The position numbers were made by a program, and so were the translations under genes. Positions 1 through 8,508 of a DNA stretch of 64,000 nucleotides are shown piece after piece (position 1 is the stretch's first letter; every line of letters begins with the position of its first letter). The notes below the pieces were generated by a model. The model was not told where the DNA came from. It worked only from the letters and a program-made list of their open reading frames with translations, and searched no databases. The stretch comes from Bacteroidetes bacterium HGW-Bacteroidetes-2 (lineage in GTDB: Bacteria > Bacteroidota > Bacteroidia > Flavobacteriales > Flavobacteriaceae): contig PHDJ01000005.1 in NCBI GenBank assembly GCA_002842575.1, forward strand, positions 62,001-126,000, given 5' to 3'.

Positions 1-125
1 ATACCTAGATAAATAAATTGTGATGACAATGGAAAAACATAAACAAGAAATGCCATTCCGGCATGCAGAAGCAACAACTGTATGTAAGTAATTCGTTTTA
101 TTGGTCTTACTCTTATTGCCTTCAT
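1..125 (-). CDS. 5' end of a membrane protein gene cut by the window edge
   Basis: An ATG on the minus strand at 125 opens a frame that runs without a stop to the left window edge (41 codons). The translation starts MKAIRVRPIKRITYIQ, followed by a long hydrophobic stretch (LLLLHAGMAFLVYVFPLSSQ). This is a basic N-terminus followed by a first membrane segment. The pattern fits polytopic membrane proteins such as O-antigen ligase or polymerase-like proteins, but too little is present to name a family. Two CAAAnnTA sequences (minus-strand TAnnTTTG) at 181-188 and 228-235 could serve as its promoter. That the frame is coding is reasonably likely; its function is not known. Confidence 0.45.
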   Translation of the reverse strand, partial: MKAIRVRPIKRITYIQLLLLHAGMAFLVYVFPLSSQFIYLG

Positions 126-240
126 CAAATAAAATATTCTTTAAAAATAAGCATTATTGGGTTCTGTTCAATTTTAATCCCAAAAATACAATCTATATAA
201 AGAAAACCGTATGCTTCTTGTATCTTTCAAACCTAAAAAA

Positions 241-1296
241 TTAACGTATTATTATTTTTTCTGAATGAATCATCATTTCATTTTGCAACTGCACAAAATA
301 CATACCTTTTGATAAATTGCCTAAATTTATTTCTTGATTGGTATTGCCACTTAAAACAAATTTTCCTGAAATACTATAAACGCGATATTCAAACACAGTT
401 TGCGATACATTTTTTACATACACCAAACCGTTTGTAATTGTAGGATATAGAAATGGAGTATCTATATTATTATCTGCAACCTCTAAAACATCCCATGTTT
501 GTTCCGCATCCGGTCCATTCCATAAGATGGTAGCTAAATAGGGGTTGTCTATAAAAGGATTTCTGTTTCCTTGTACATCAAATATAACCGTGTTTCGCTG
601 TGTTTCCAAAGAAGAAACTGGATCTTCTGCATTCCATTCCAGAAAAATATCTGGCATATCCCCTAAATTTGAATAGTTTGTAGAACCAATTCCAACAGTA
701 ACCGCTGCACATTGGGTAGGATAACGAACATAAAGATACATGATAATTCGCGCTACATCGCCTTTCCATTCATTACCGGGATAAAAATTACTATCTGGTG
801 TTATTTTTGCATTTCCACTACCTTGCTCATAGGGTCTGTTGTTTCTTGAGCTATTCATCTGGCTGTCGCAGGCATGCAGTCCGTGAGCATCTGTGCCGGC
901 ATTTGGATAATTGGTTTCTAAAGGTGGTGTTGCTAAAGATCTAGGGAAAATGTGCTCTCTATTCCACAACCCAATACAAGAGCTGGATGTGCAGTTTAAC
1001 TCTTTATTTCGTAATCTATCGGTTTTTGAAATACCATCAAAATCATCATATCCATAAAGTAATAACACATCTTCTGCTTGATTGGGTTCTAAATCGGCTA
1101 TTTTTAAAATATCCCAAACCTCAGGCGTATAATTAAGCTCATAGCTGTGGGTTGTGGTTATTAAATTTGTAAGTTGTTGCTGAATTTCTTGCGGAGATAC
1201 TGTAAAATCTACTTCGTTGTAATATTCGGGTATTTGTGCTAGTAAGCATAACGGAGTAACTAGAAAGAAGAGCAAGTAGGTTGCTTTTTTTTTCAT
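241..1296 (-). CDS. Secreted endonuclease I family nuclease with T9SS sorting domain
   Basis: This is an EndA/NucM-like extracellular nuclease that would degrade DNA or RNA non-specifically outside the cell. The ATG at 1296 is preferred over an upstream start because it gives a clean signal peptide (KKK, then a hydrophobic core ending in LLAQ). The nuclease domain follows, with the endonuclease I signature NREHIFPRS, an Asn-rich metal-site segment (QMNSSRNNRPY) and WKGDVAR. The last 80 or so residues have the form of a Por/type A T9SS sorting domain (YRVYSISGKFV, LSKGMYFVQL, ending EKIIIR). Export across the outer membrane by the type IX system is therefore expected. A role in nutrient (phosphate or nucleotide) scavenging is inferred. 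The gene is divergent from the M28 peptidase at 1424 and appears monocistronic. Confidence 0.85.
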   Translation of the reverse strand: MKKKATYLLFFLVTPLCLLAQIPEYYNEVDFTVSPQEIQQQLTNLITTTHSYELNYTPEVWDILKIADLEPNQAEDVLLLYGYDDFDGISKTDRLRNKELNCTSSSCIGLWNREHIFPRSLATPPLETNYPNAGTDAHGLHACDSQMNSSRNNRPYEQGSGNAKITPDSNFYPGNEWKGDVARIIMYLYVRYPTQCAAVTVGIGSTNYSNLGDMPDIFLEWNAEDPVSSLETQRNTVIFDVQGNRNPFIDNPYLATILWNGPDAEQTWDVLEVADNNIDTPFLYPTITNGLVYVKNVSQTVFEYRVYSISGKFVLSGNTNQEINLGNLSKGMYFVQLQNEMMIHSEKIIIR

Positions 1297-1423
1297 TTTT
1301 TGGGGAGTTTTAGATAAAGTGTGAATATAGTAAAAAAAAAGCACAACAAGATTTTATATACCTCTAATTCCCGTTTACCCATTTTGAAGTACCTTGCAGT
1401 ATTATTTCAAAAAAAATCTAACA

Positions 1424-2371
1424 ATGAAAATATATTTTATTAGTATAGTATTGCTCTCTTTTATTCTTAGGCTACAAAGCCAGAAACTTCCTTTGGTTTT
1501 AAATTCAGAAACCTATGTTTTTCAAGAGAATGCTGAAGGTTTTATCATTAAAGAGGAATTGCTTACGCATATTCAGTTTCTAGCCTCTGATGAACTTGAA
1601 GGCAGAAAAACAGGAGAATATGGAAATCTAGTTGCCAGAAATTATATCGTTTCTTATTTAGAATCTTTATCTTTAAACGTAACCTTACAGCCATTTTCTT
1701 TCCAAAGAAAAAAAGAAAAAATTGAAGGTATAAATATTCAAACGGTTATAAAAGGCACCGATTTTCCAGATAATTATCTGGTTATATCGGCGCATTACGA
1801 TCACGTAGGCATAGGAAAAGCAGTTGAAAATGATTCTATTTATAACGGGGCAGATGATAATGCTTCAGGAATAGCTGCCTTGCTAGTTTTAGCAAAGTAT
1901 TTTCAAGAGAATAAACCTAAAAATTCGCTTATATTTATTGCACTTGATGCTGAAGAAATGGGATTGCAAGGCGCAAAATATTTTGTAGAAAACAATAAAG
2001 AAAATAAAAAAATTGTGTTAAACATTAATATGGATATGATTAGCCGAAATGTTGACAATGAATTATACATCTGTGGCAGTCGGTTTACTAAATCACTTGA
2101 AAATTATTTTAAAAGTATTGCTGAAGATGCTTTCCCAATTACCGCTAAACTTGGCCACGACGGTCTTGATGGAAAAGATTCTTGGGTAAATCAATCCGAT
2201 CATTATTATTTTTATACGAATAACATTCCTTTTTTGTACTTTGGAGTAGAAGACCATCCTGATTATCATAAACCTTCTGATGAATTTAAAAATATTCACC
2301 CAGATTTTTATTACGAAGTGGTAAAATTTATTGCAAATACTATCACTGATTTAGATAGTAAAATAAAATAA
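1424..2371 (+). CDS. Secreted M28 family metallopeptidase
   Basis: This is a zinc-dependent aminopeptidase-type M28 protein, probably periplasmic or exported. The ATG at 1424 gives a signal peptide (MKIYFISIVLLSF, cleavage near LQSQ); the frame is open ten codons further upstream, but those residues spoil the signal. The M28 ligands are visible in order: His/Asp in SAHYDH, Asp in NGADDNASG, Glu pair in LDAEEMGL, Asp in INMDMIS and His in YHKPSD. At 315 residues it is a compact catalytic domain without a PA or C-terminal extension. It cleaves N-terminal residues from peptides; the exact specificity cannot be read. It is followed 36 bp later by the desaturase-like gene. Confidence 0.88.
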   Translation: MKIYFISIVLLSFILRLQSQKLPLVLNSETYVFQENAEGFIIKEELLTHIQFLASDELEGRKTGEYGNLVARNYIVSYLESLSLNVTLQPFSFQRKKEKIEGINIQTVIKGTDFPDNYLVISAHYDHVGIGKAVENDSIYNGADDNASGIAALLVLAKYFQENKPKNSLIFIALDAEEMGLQGAKYFVENNKENKKIVLNINMDMISRNVDNELYICGSRFTKSLENYFKSIAEDAFPITAKLGHDGLDGKDSWVNQSDHYYFYTNNIPFLYFGVEDHPDYHKPSDEFKNIHPDFYYEVVKFIANTITDLDSKIK

Positions 2372-2406
2372 ACCGAATGGTGTAACCTTAATCACTTTTT
2401 CTAAAA

Positions 2407-3369
2407 ATGGGAAATCTTATTTTTTGCCTAAATACATTTAAGTTGGAAAAATACCTTAGCATTATAAAAGAATCTTTTACTGGTTATTTCAATTATTTAG
2501 TAAATGAAATTTCCAATCCATCATGGACTAATTATTTTTATTGGTTATTGGCTTTATCCGCCTTGGTTTGGTTTCTAGAAGTAATTATTCCCTGGCGAAA
2601 AAATCAAAAAATAATTAGAAAAGGATTTTGGCTTGATGGTTTTTACATTCTTTTTAATTTTTTTCTCTTTTCATTAATTGGTTTTAATGCTGTATCTAAC
2701 GTAGCCGTAGAGTTGTTTCATGATTTTTTAGGTCTTTTTGACATAACAAATTTAGTTGCCATAAATATCCAAAACCTACCAGCTTGGGCACAATTACTAA
2801 TTATGTTTGTGGTAGCCGATTTTATACAATGGAATGTGCACCGCCAATTACACCTTCGCCCTTGGTTGTGGAATTTTCATAAAGTGCATCACAGTGTAAA
2901 AGAGATGGGTTTTGCTGCTCAGTTTCGGTTTCACTTTATGGAAACCATTTTTTATAAAGTATCGCAATATATCCCCTTAGCGATGATAGGGTTTGGGATA
3001 CAGGAATTTTTTGTGGTATATATGTTTAGTGTTCTTGTAGGCCATTTAAATCATGCCAATGTGGGTTGGAGTTATGGAATATTAGGATATATTTTTAATA
3101 ACCCGAAGATGCATATTTGGCATCACGCCAAAGAGCTTCCCAAAGAACATCCTTACGGAATGAACTATGGATTAACCCTAAGCATTTGGGATTATCTATT
3201 TAAAACAGCTTATGTGCCAAGAGATGGTAGAGATATTGTCATTGGCTTTGAGGGCGATGATAATTTTCCACAAGATTTTGGAAAGCAGGTGGTTTTTCCT
3301 TTTAGGAAGGAAAGCCAAGAATATAAAAATACTAAAGGAAATGAGATTTGCAAACTTCCTGAAAGTTAA
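2407..3369 (+). CDS. Sterol desaturase / fatty acid hydroxylase family membrane protein
   Basis: This is an integral-membrane di-iron enzyme of the fatty acid hydroxylase superfamily. The histidine clusters are visible: HRQLH (HxxxH), HKVHH (HxxHH), a further pair in RFHFMET and NHANVGW, and HIWHH near the C-terminus. They are interspersed with several membrane segments (residues about 35-60, 75-95, 120-140 and 190-220). Bacterial members hydroxylate or desaturate lipids, carotenoids or sphingolipid-like molecules; the substrate here cannot be deduced. The gene follows the M28 peptidase by 36 bp, so co-transcription is possible. It ends 5 bp from the convergent peptidase gene at 3374. Confidence 0.85.
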   Translation: MGNLIFCLNTFKLEKYLSIIKESFTGYFNYLVNEISNPSWTNYFYWLLALSALVWFLEVIIPWRKNQKIIRKGFWLDGFYILFNFFLFSLIGFNAVSNVAVELFHDFLGLFDITNLVAINIQNLPAWAQLLIMFVVADFIQWNVHRQLHLRPWLWNFHKVHHSVKEMGFAAQFRFHFMETIFYKVSQYIPLAMIGFGIQEFFVVYMFSVLVGHLNHANVGWSYGILGYIFNNPKMHIWHHAKELPKEHPYGMNYGLTLSIWDYLFKTAYVPRDGRDIVIGFEGDDNFPQDFGKQVVFPFRKESQEYKNTKGNEICKLPES

Positions 3370-3373
3370 AGGC

Positions 3374-4777
3374 TTATTTCACCGCATCTTTCACCGTTCC
3401 ATACGTATCATACAAATAAATTAAACTTGCCATCGCAGCACCTCCCAATTCTAACTCTCTTTTATTTATTTTGTCAAAAGTATCGGTATGCGCGTGGTGG
3501 TAGTCAAAATAGCGTTGTGAATCGGGGCGTAATCCTGCCATAACATTGCCTTCTTTTTTTAATGGGGCAACATCTGCACCACTGCCTCCTTGAGCAAATA
3601 AATGAATTAAATAGGGTTCAAATAAGGGCTTCCAACTTTCAATTTGTTTAAAATCCTCTGCAGAACAATCAAAAGAAAACCCTCGTGGGCTAAACCCTCC
3701 GGCATCACTTTCTAGTGCAAAAATGTGTTTTTCTTTATTTTTATCAGCCACTTCAGCATATTTTTTTGCTCCACGTAAACCGTTTTCTTCATTCATAAAT
3801 AAAACCACCCGTATGGAATGTTTTGGTTTGTATTTAAGGTTTTTAAACAATCGTAAGACCTCCATAGATTGTACAGTTCCTGCGCCATCGTCATGAGAGC
3901 CATCTCCTAAATCCCAAGAGTCTAAATGTCCGCCTACCACTATATATGAATTAGGATATTTTGTTCCAGTTATTTCTCCTATGACATTAAAGGATTCTAC
4001 GTCTGGATAGGCAATGCATATTTGGTTAAAATAAAATTGAGTTTTAGGTTGTAATTTTAACATGCTACTAAGGTAGTTTGCTCCTTGCGTGCTTATGGCT
4101 GCAGCAGGAATTCGCTGGTCTAGAGGTAAATCGCCATAGGTCATGGTTCCGGTATGTGGTTCATCGTCAATTTTTAAACTCATAGAGCGCACTACCACTC
4201 CCACTGCACCATATTTTGAGGCTTCCATAGCACCGGAATATCGTTGATCCACACACCCGCCATAGGCTTCAAAAGTTTGTATTTTTGTTGGATCCATTGG
4301 CCGGTTATAAAACACGATTTTACCTTCAATATTTTTTTTACCTATTTTTGCTAAGTCTTCAATTCCTTGTATTTCAATTACTTGTGCTTTTAGTCCACCT
4401 ACAGGAGTTGGAGCAGAACCTCCTAAAGCACAAATATTTGTAACAGAGGTAATTCCAGTAGTGGTTTCAATATAGGCGTATTCGGGTACACCCCTTACCC
4501 ATTTAGGAACCATTACAGGCTGTAACCACACTTTGTCTAAACCAAGTTTTTCTAATTCCTCTTTAGTAAATTCAATGGCTCGTTCTGCTTCTAAAGAACC
4601 AGAAAGTCGCCCTCCAATAGAATTAGAAAGATGTTCTAACCAATCAAAGCTTTTTCCATTAAGTAAAGCTTCATTAAAAATTTTACGCAGCATAATTGAA
4701 TCTTGCTGAATTAGATTTTGTGAAAAAATTGGGCTAGTGAAAAGAAGTATAAATAAAAGAATAAATGGGTTTTTCAT
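3374..4777 (-). CDS. Secreted M28 peptidase, carboxypeptidase Q-like
   Basis: This is a 467-residue zinc peptidase with a signal peptide (KNPFILLFILLFTSPIFSQ). A PA-like inserted domain (about residues 110-250) precedes the catalytic core. All M28 ligands are present: GGHLDSWD, SHDDGAG, MNEENGLRGA, LESDAGG and HHAHTDTFD. This layout matches carboxypeptidase Q/PGCP-like dipeptidases common in Bacteroidota, which act on short peptides in the periplasm or outside the cell. A promoter is expected in the 108-bp gap before ppk2. It is convergent with the desaturase-like gene, with only 4 bp between the two stop codons. Confidence 0.88.
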   Translation of the reverse strand: MKNPFILLFILLFTSPIFSQNLIQQDSIMLRKIFNEALLNGKSFDWLEHLSNSIGGRLSGSLEAERAIEFTKEELEKLGLDKVWLQPVMVPKWVRGVPEYAYIETTTGITSVTNICALGGSAPTPVGGLKAQVIEIQGIEDLAKIGKKNIEGKIVFYNRPMDPTKIQTFEAYGGCVDQRYSGAMEASKYGAVGVVVRSMSLKIDDEPHTGTMTYGDLPLDQRIPAAAISTQGANYLSSMLKLQPKTQFYFNQICIAYPDVESFNVIGEITGTKYPNSYIVVGGHLDSWDLGDGSHDDGAGTVQSMEVLRLFKNLKYKPKHSIRVVLFMNEENGLRGAKKYAEVADKNKEKHIFALESDAGGFSPRGFSFDCSAEDFKQIESWKPLFEPYLIHLFAQGGSGADVAPLKKEGNVMAGLRPDSQRYFDYHHAHTDTFDKINKRELELGGAAMASLIYLYDTYGTVKDAVK

Positions 4778-4885
4778 GGTATAGAAAGGGATTATATTTT
4801 AAAAAAATAAAAATAGTGTTTATATTTTTAATTTAGAGATACTTTATGCTTATTGAAGTGTTAAAAGTAAACGAAAAAAACTTAG

Positions 4886-5764
4886 TTATTCTTTATTCAA
4901 TTGTTCTATATAACTAGGTATTTGTAATTTTAAGTTCTCTGCTAATTCAGGCTCTTGAATATCGGTATAGGTTTGCATAACTTCAAGCAATGTTTTGGCC
5001 ACTAAATAACGTGCCGTGAGTTTATCGTCTGCCGGAATGTTATACCAAGGAGCGTAGTTTTTTGATGTTTTATTGATAGCCTTCTCATAGTTTTGCATAT
5101 AGCTGTCCCAAAGTTTTCGCTCTTTTAAATCTCCTGGAGAAAATTTCCAGTTTTTACTTTTCTTATCCAACCGACGTAAAAGTCTGCTTTTTTGTTCCTC
5201 TTTAGAAAGATTTAAGAAAAATTTAAAAATTATGGTGCCATTATCGGTTATTGTTTTTTCAAAATCGTTGATTTGTTGATAACGTTTGTCCCAAAAAGCT
5301 TCATCCACATCCTCCACATGTTCAATTCCTGGAATATTTTCATTCAATATGTATTCTTTATGCACTCTAGTTACGAGTACATTTTCATAATGCGTCCTGT
5401 TAAAAACCGAATATTTACCTCTTTCAGGCAATGCTACATAATGGCGCCACAAATAATTGTGCCTTAATTCTATGGCTGTAGGTGTTTTAAAGCTATGACA
5501 AACCACTCCCCTAACATTGAATTCTTTAAACACTTCACGAATTAAACTATCTTTTCCGGCGGTATCCATTCCTTGAAAACAAACCAAAACACCATATTTG
5601 CCATGAGCATAAAGTGTATTTTGCAAATCGCCCAGCTTTTTTGAAATACTAGCAAGTTCTTTTTCTATTTCATTTTTAGAGGCTTCTAAATGTAAATTTG
5701 TTTGTAAATTTTTTATTTTTATTGGTTGTGAGATTCTGAAATCCTCTGGTTTTAAATTTTTCAT
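4886..5764 (-). CDS. Polyphosphate kinase 2 family (PPK2) nucleotide phosphotransferase
   Basis: A PPK2-type enzyme transfers phosphate between polyphosphate and nucleotides. The Walker A-like loop is at residues 65-72 (GMDTAGKD), followed by a lid-type segment with SFKTPTAIELRHNYLWRH and FNRTHYENVLVTRVH, as in PPK2 proteins of the AMP/ADP-phosphorylating class. At 292 residues it is a single-domain PPK2. Arg/Lys-rich segments (SRLLRRLDKKSKNWKF) would contact polyphosphate. The class assignment (polyP-driven AMP/ADP kinase, class III-like) is from remembered motifs and is less certain than the family. Intergenic gaps of about 80-110 bp on both sides suggest its own transcript. Confidence 0.88.
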   Translation of the reverse strand: MKNLKPEDFRISQPIKIKNLQTNLHLEASKNEIEKELASISKKLGDLQNTLYAHGKYGVLVCFQGMDTAGKDSLIREVFKEFNVRGVVCHSFKTPTAIELRHNYLWRHYVALPERGKYSVFNRTHYENVLVTRVHKEYILNENIPGIEHVEDVDEAFWDKRYQQINDFEKTITDNGTIIFKFFLNLSKEEQKSRLLRRLDKKSKNWKFSPGDLKERKLWDSYMQNYEKAINKTSKNYAPWYNIPADDKLTARYLVAKTLLEVMQTYTDIQEPELAENLKLQIPSYIEQLNKE

Positions 5765-5845
5765 AAGGTTGCACTTATTGGATCAAGATTTAAAGATAAT
5801 AAAAAACAAGTACGCTTTTTTTGAATATAAACTAAGAGATAAGAG

Positions 5846-6397
5846 CTACATAAACTCTATACTGTAAAGAAGTCCAAATCCGAAAGTATCAAAGCGTTTT
5901 CCGAAACTTTTAAAATTATATTCCGCAAAAAGATATAAACGTTCACTTAACGGCAATCTACCGTTAAATTTGAGTTGTAAGCCGTGACTTACATCTCCGC
6001 TGTTTATAAAAAATGTGGTTGTATCTGATCCGCTCTTGTTTATGGGTTCTAAATAAAGTACATATCCTAATCCGCCAAATACTTTAATTCTGAGTATTTT
6101 AAATATAGGGTAGTTTACTGAAAGTCCTATTTCACTGAATTGTTCATTATTACCTTTATTTCTTCGGAAATATGAACTGTACTCTGCAAGATAATAGAAT
6201 TTATGAAACGTATGATATCCTGCACGAAGTTGTATTGCCCATTCTTGCTGCAGACCTACGCTAATAAAGGGACCTACACCAAAATCAAATGTATCTTGTT
6301 GCCCGAAACTTCTGTTTGAAAAAAAGCATAGCATACAAAAAAGAAGACAACCAAAAAGTTTATTTTTTAATTTATTTACTTGCAAAAAGTTTAACAT
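5846..6397 (-). CDS. Outer-membrane beta-barrel protein of unknown function
   Basis: I do not recognise a named family. The protein has a signal peptide (hydrophobic core LFGCLLFCMLCFF, cleavage near SFGQ). About 150 residues of alternating polar and aromatic strands follow, ending in LLYSIEFM, as expected for a small (about 8-strand) outer-membrane barrel. The ATG at 6397 is chosen; the longer frame would need a GTG at 6406. The start lies 26 bp inside the end of the sigma-54 regulator gene, so translational coupling to that regulator is likely. The protein may belong to the same regulatory unit. Function unknown. Confidence 0.65.
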   Translation of the reverse strand: MLNFLQVNKLKNKLFGCLLFCMLCFFSNRSFGQQDTFDFGVGPFISVGLQQEWAIQLRAGYHTFHKFYYLAEYSSYFRRNKGNNEQFSEIGLSVNYPIFKILRIKVFGGLGYVLYLEPINKSGSDTTTFFINSGDVSHGLQLKFNGRLPLSERLYLFAEYNFKSFGKRFDTFGFGLLYSIEFM

Positions 6398-7535
6398 CTT
6401 GCTCACTTATTTCTTTTCCACCTAAAATAATAAGGCGTTCTATTACATTGCGTAATTCTCTTACATTGCCAGTCCAATCGTATTCTTGAATGAGTTTTAT
6501 GGCTTTTTTAGAAAATTCTTTTTTTGTTGTGCCCTGCTCAGTAGAAATTTTTTCTGTAAAAAAATCAACAAGTAATGGGATATCTTCTCTGCGCTCATTT
6601 AAGGAAGGAACTTGAATTAAAATAACGGCTAATCGATGGTATAAATCTTCGCGAAAACGTTTGTTTTTAATTTCTTCTTGTAGATTTTTATTCGTTGCAG
6701 CAACTACTCTAACATCTACCTTAATATCTTTATCGTTGCCAACCCGTTGTACTCTTCCTTCTTGCAGAGCACGAAGTACTTTAGCCTGAACCGAAAGACT
6801 CATATCGCCTATTTCATCCAGAAAAAGAGTGCCTCCGTTAGCCGCTTCAAATTTACCTGCTCGGTCTTTTACGGCTGAAGTAAATGCCCCTTTTACATGA
6901 CCAAAGAGTTCACTTTCTATTAATTCTGACGGAATAGCAGCACAATTTACTTCTATCATTGGGCCAGCTGCTCGTTCGCTTTTTTCATGAATCCAGTGAG
7001 CAACTAGTTCTTTTCCCGTTCCGTTTGGTCCTGTTATTAAAACTCTAGCTTCTGTTGGGGCTACTTTTTCTATAATTTCTTTAATCTTTTGAATAGGCTG
7101 CGACTCGCCTATCATTTCAAAATTTTTACTTACTTTACTTTTAAGTCTTTTATTTTCTACAACCAATTCTTTTCTATCTAAAGCAATGCGAACGGTGTTC
7201 AATAATCGGTTTAAATCTGGCGGTTTTGATATATAATCGAATGCACCTAAACGCATTGTGTTTACTGCTATATCTAGATCGCCGTGTCCAGAAATCATCA
7301 CCATCGGAATTTCTGGTTTTATTTTTTTTGTGGCTATTAATACTTCTACGCCATCCATTTTTGGCATTTTAATATCGCAAAGTATGAGGTCAAAATCTTC
7401 ATTTTTTATGAGTTCCATTCCCTCTAAACCATCTTCTGCTTCATAAACTTCATAGGTGTCATTTTCTTCAGAGAGAATTTTTTTTAGTACTCTGCGAATA
7501 GCAGCTTCATCTTCTATAAGTAATATTCTAGGCAT
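6372..7535 (-). CDS. Sigma-54-class response regulator lacking a DNA-binding domain
   Basis: This NtrC-like regulator has a receiver domain (residues 1-120; phospho-acceptor Asp54 in ILCDIKMPK, Lys104 in YISKPP). A AAA+ domain follows, with Walker A GPNGTGKE at 169-176, the sigma-54 contact loop GAFTSA at 216-221 (usual GAFTGA) and Walker B GGTLFLDEIGD at 234-244. The protein stops at residue 387, just after the C-terminal part of the AAA+ module (NVRELRNVIERL), so the Fis-type helix-turn-helix of classical NtrC is absent. It would remodel sigma-54 holoenzyme from solution or through a partner. No sensor kinase is adjacent. The gene overlaps the downstream outer-membrane protein by 26 bp. Confidence 0.9.
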   Translation of the reverse strand: MPRILLIEDEAAIRRVLKKILSEENDTYEVYEAEDGLEGMELIKNEDFDLILCDIKMPKMDGVEVLIATKKIKPEIPMVMISGHGDLDIAVNTMRLGAFDYISKPPDLNRLLNTVRIALDRKELVVENKRLKSKVSKNFEMIGESQPIQKIKEIIEKVAPTEARVLITGPNGTGKELVAHWIHEKSERAAGPMIEVNCAAIPSELIESELFGHVKGAFTSAVKDRAGKFEAANGGTLFLDEIGDMSLSVQAKVLRALQEGRVQRVGNDKDIKVDVRVVAATNKNLQEEIKNKRFREDLYHRLAVILIQVPSLNERREDIPLLVDFFTEKISTEQGTTKKEFSKKAIKLIQEYDWTGNVRELRNVIERLIILGGKEISEQDVKLFASK

Positions 7536-7616
7536 TCTGTTTAATTTATTTGATAAAAATAAGGTTTTATTATGGAAGTTATCCTCTTTTGAACTTTGAA
7601 TATGAGTGCTTTTAAA

Positions 7617-8504
7617 CTATGTTTTTTGGTGTATATGCAAATCTCTTTGTGGAAATGGAATGATGATACCATGTTTTCTGAATTCGGCTTCGATTTTAAA
7701 ACGCAAGTCGCTTTTTATTTTAGGGTCGATAAAACTATCTGAAATAAAAAAATTAAGAGAAAACACCAATCCTGAATCGCCAAAATCTTCAAAAAACACG
7801 ATAGGACTCGGCTTTTTTAAAACTTCTTTTTGAGCTTTAGCGCAATTTTCTAAAATTTCTTTTACTTTTTGTACATCGGTACCATAGGCAACACTTACCT
7901 TAACAAACTCTCGGGTAGCTCTGTGATTTTGTGTATAGTTGAAAATGGTTTCTGTAATAAAATTATGATTTGGTATTATGATAACTTTATCATCTCTTGT
8001 TAATGCTCTAGTGGTTCGAAGTTTTATTTCAAAAACGCGTCCTACTTTTCCATTAATTTCAATAATATCGCCTACCAAAAGTGATTTATCAAGAATTATA
8101 TAAAGACCTCCTATAATGTCTTGAAATATTTCTTTTAAGGCAAGTCCTAGACCTACAAATAAAGCTGCAGAAGCTGTAAGGAGTAAGGTTATATTTACTC
8201 CGGCAGAACTTAAAATACCAATAAAAATAAGGATGTAAAGAATGTATTTTATAAAATTAAAGATGCTTAAAAATTTAAGTTGGTCCTCACTAGGTAGCTT
8301 TCTTGAAACAATTATACGGATGAGTTTAAGCACCAAACTTGCAACATAAAAGGAAACAACAACAAGAAGTAATAAACCAACAGTAACTACAATTTTTGAA
8401 TCGTCAGCTCCTACACTAAGAATTTCTATATTAAAAAAGTGCTTAATAGAACCCCAAATATCCTGTGTAATTACATTTGTTACCGCTTCAAGATTTTCTT
8501 GCAT
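7617..8504 (-). CDS. Small-conductance mechanosensitive channel (MscS family)
   Basis: This is an inner-membrane channel that opens under membrane tension to release solutes during osmotic downshock. Residues about 30-145 hold three membrane helices. The pore-lining third one is Gly/Ala-rich (ASAALFVGLGLALKE), and the cytoplasmic MscS beta domain follows (LVGDIIEINGKVGRV, IPNHNFITETIFNYT), then the alpha/beta C-terminal domain. At 295 residues it has the typical minimal MscS length. It starts 4 bp after the ABC permease gene, so it is probably co-transcribed with natAB-like genes. The functional link with the exporter is inferred from spacing only. Confidence 0.92.
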   Translation of the reverse strand: MQENLEAVTNVITQDIWGSIKHFFNIEILSVGADDSKIVVTVGLLLLVVVSFYVASLVLKLIRIIVSRKLPSEDQLKFLSIFNFIKYILYILIFIGILSSAGVNITLLLTASAALFVGLGLALKEIFQDIIGGLYIILDKSLLVGDIIEINGKVGRVFEIKLRTTRALTRDDKVIIIPNHNFITETIFNYTQNHRATREFVKVSVAYGTDVQKVKEILENCAKAQKEVLKKPSPIVFFEDFGDSGLVFSLNFFISDSFIDPKIKSDLRFKIEAEFRKHGIIIPFPQRDLHIHQKT

Positions 8505-8508
8505 TTAT

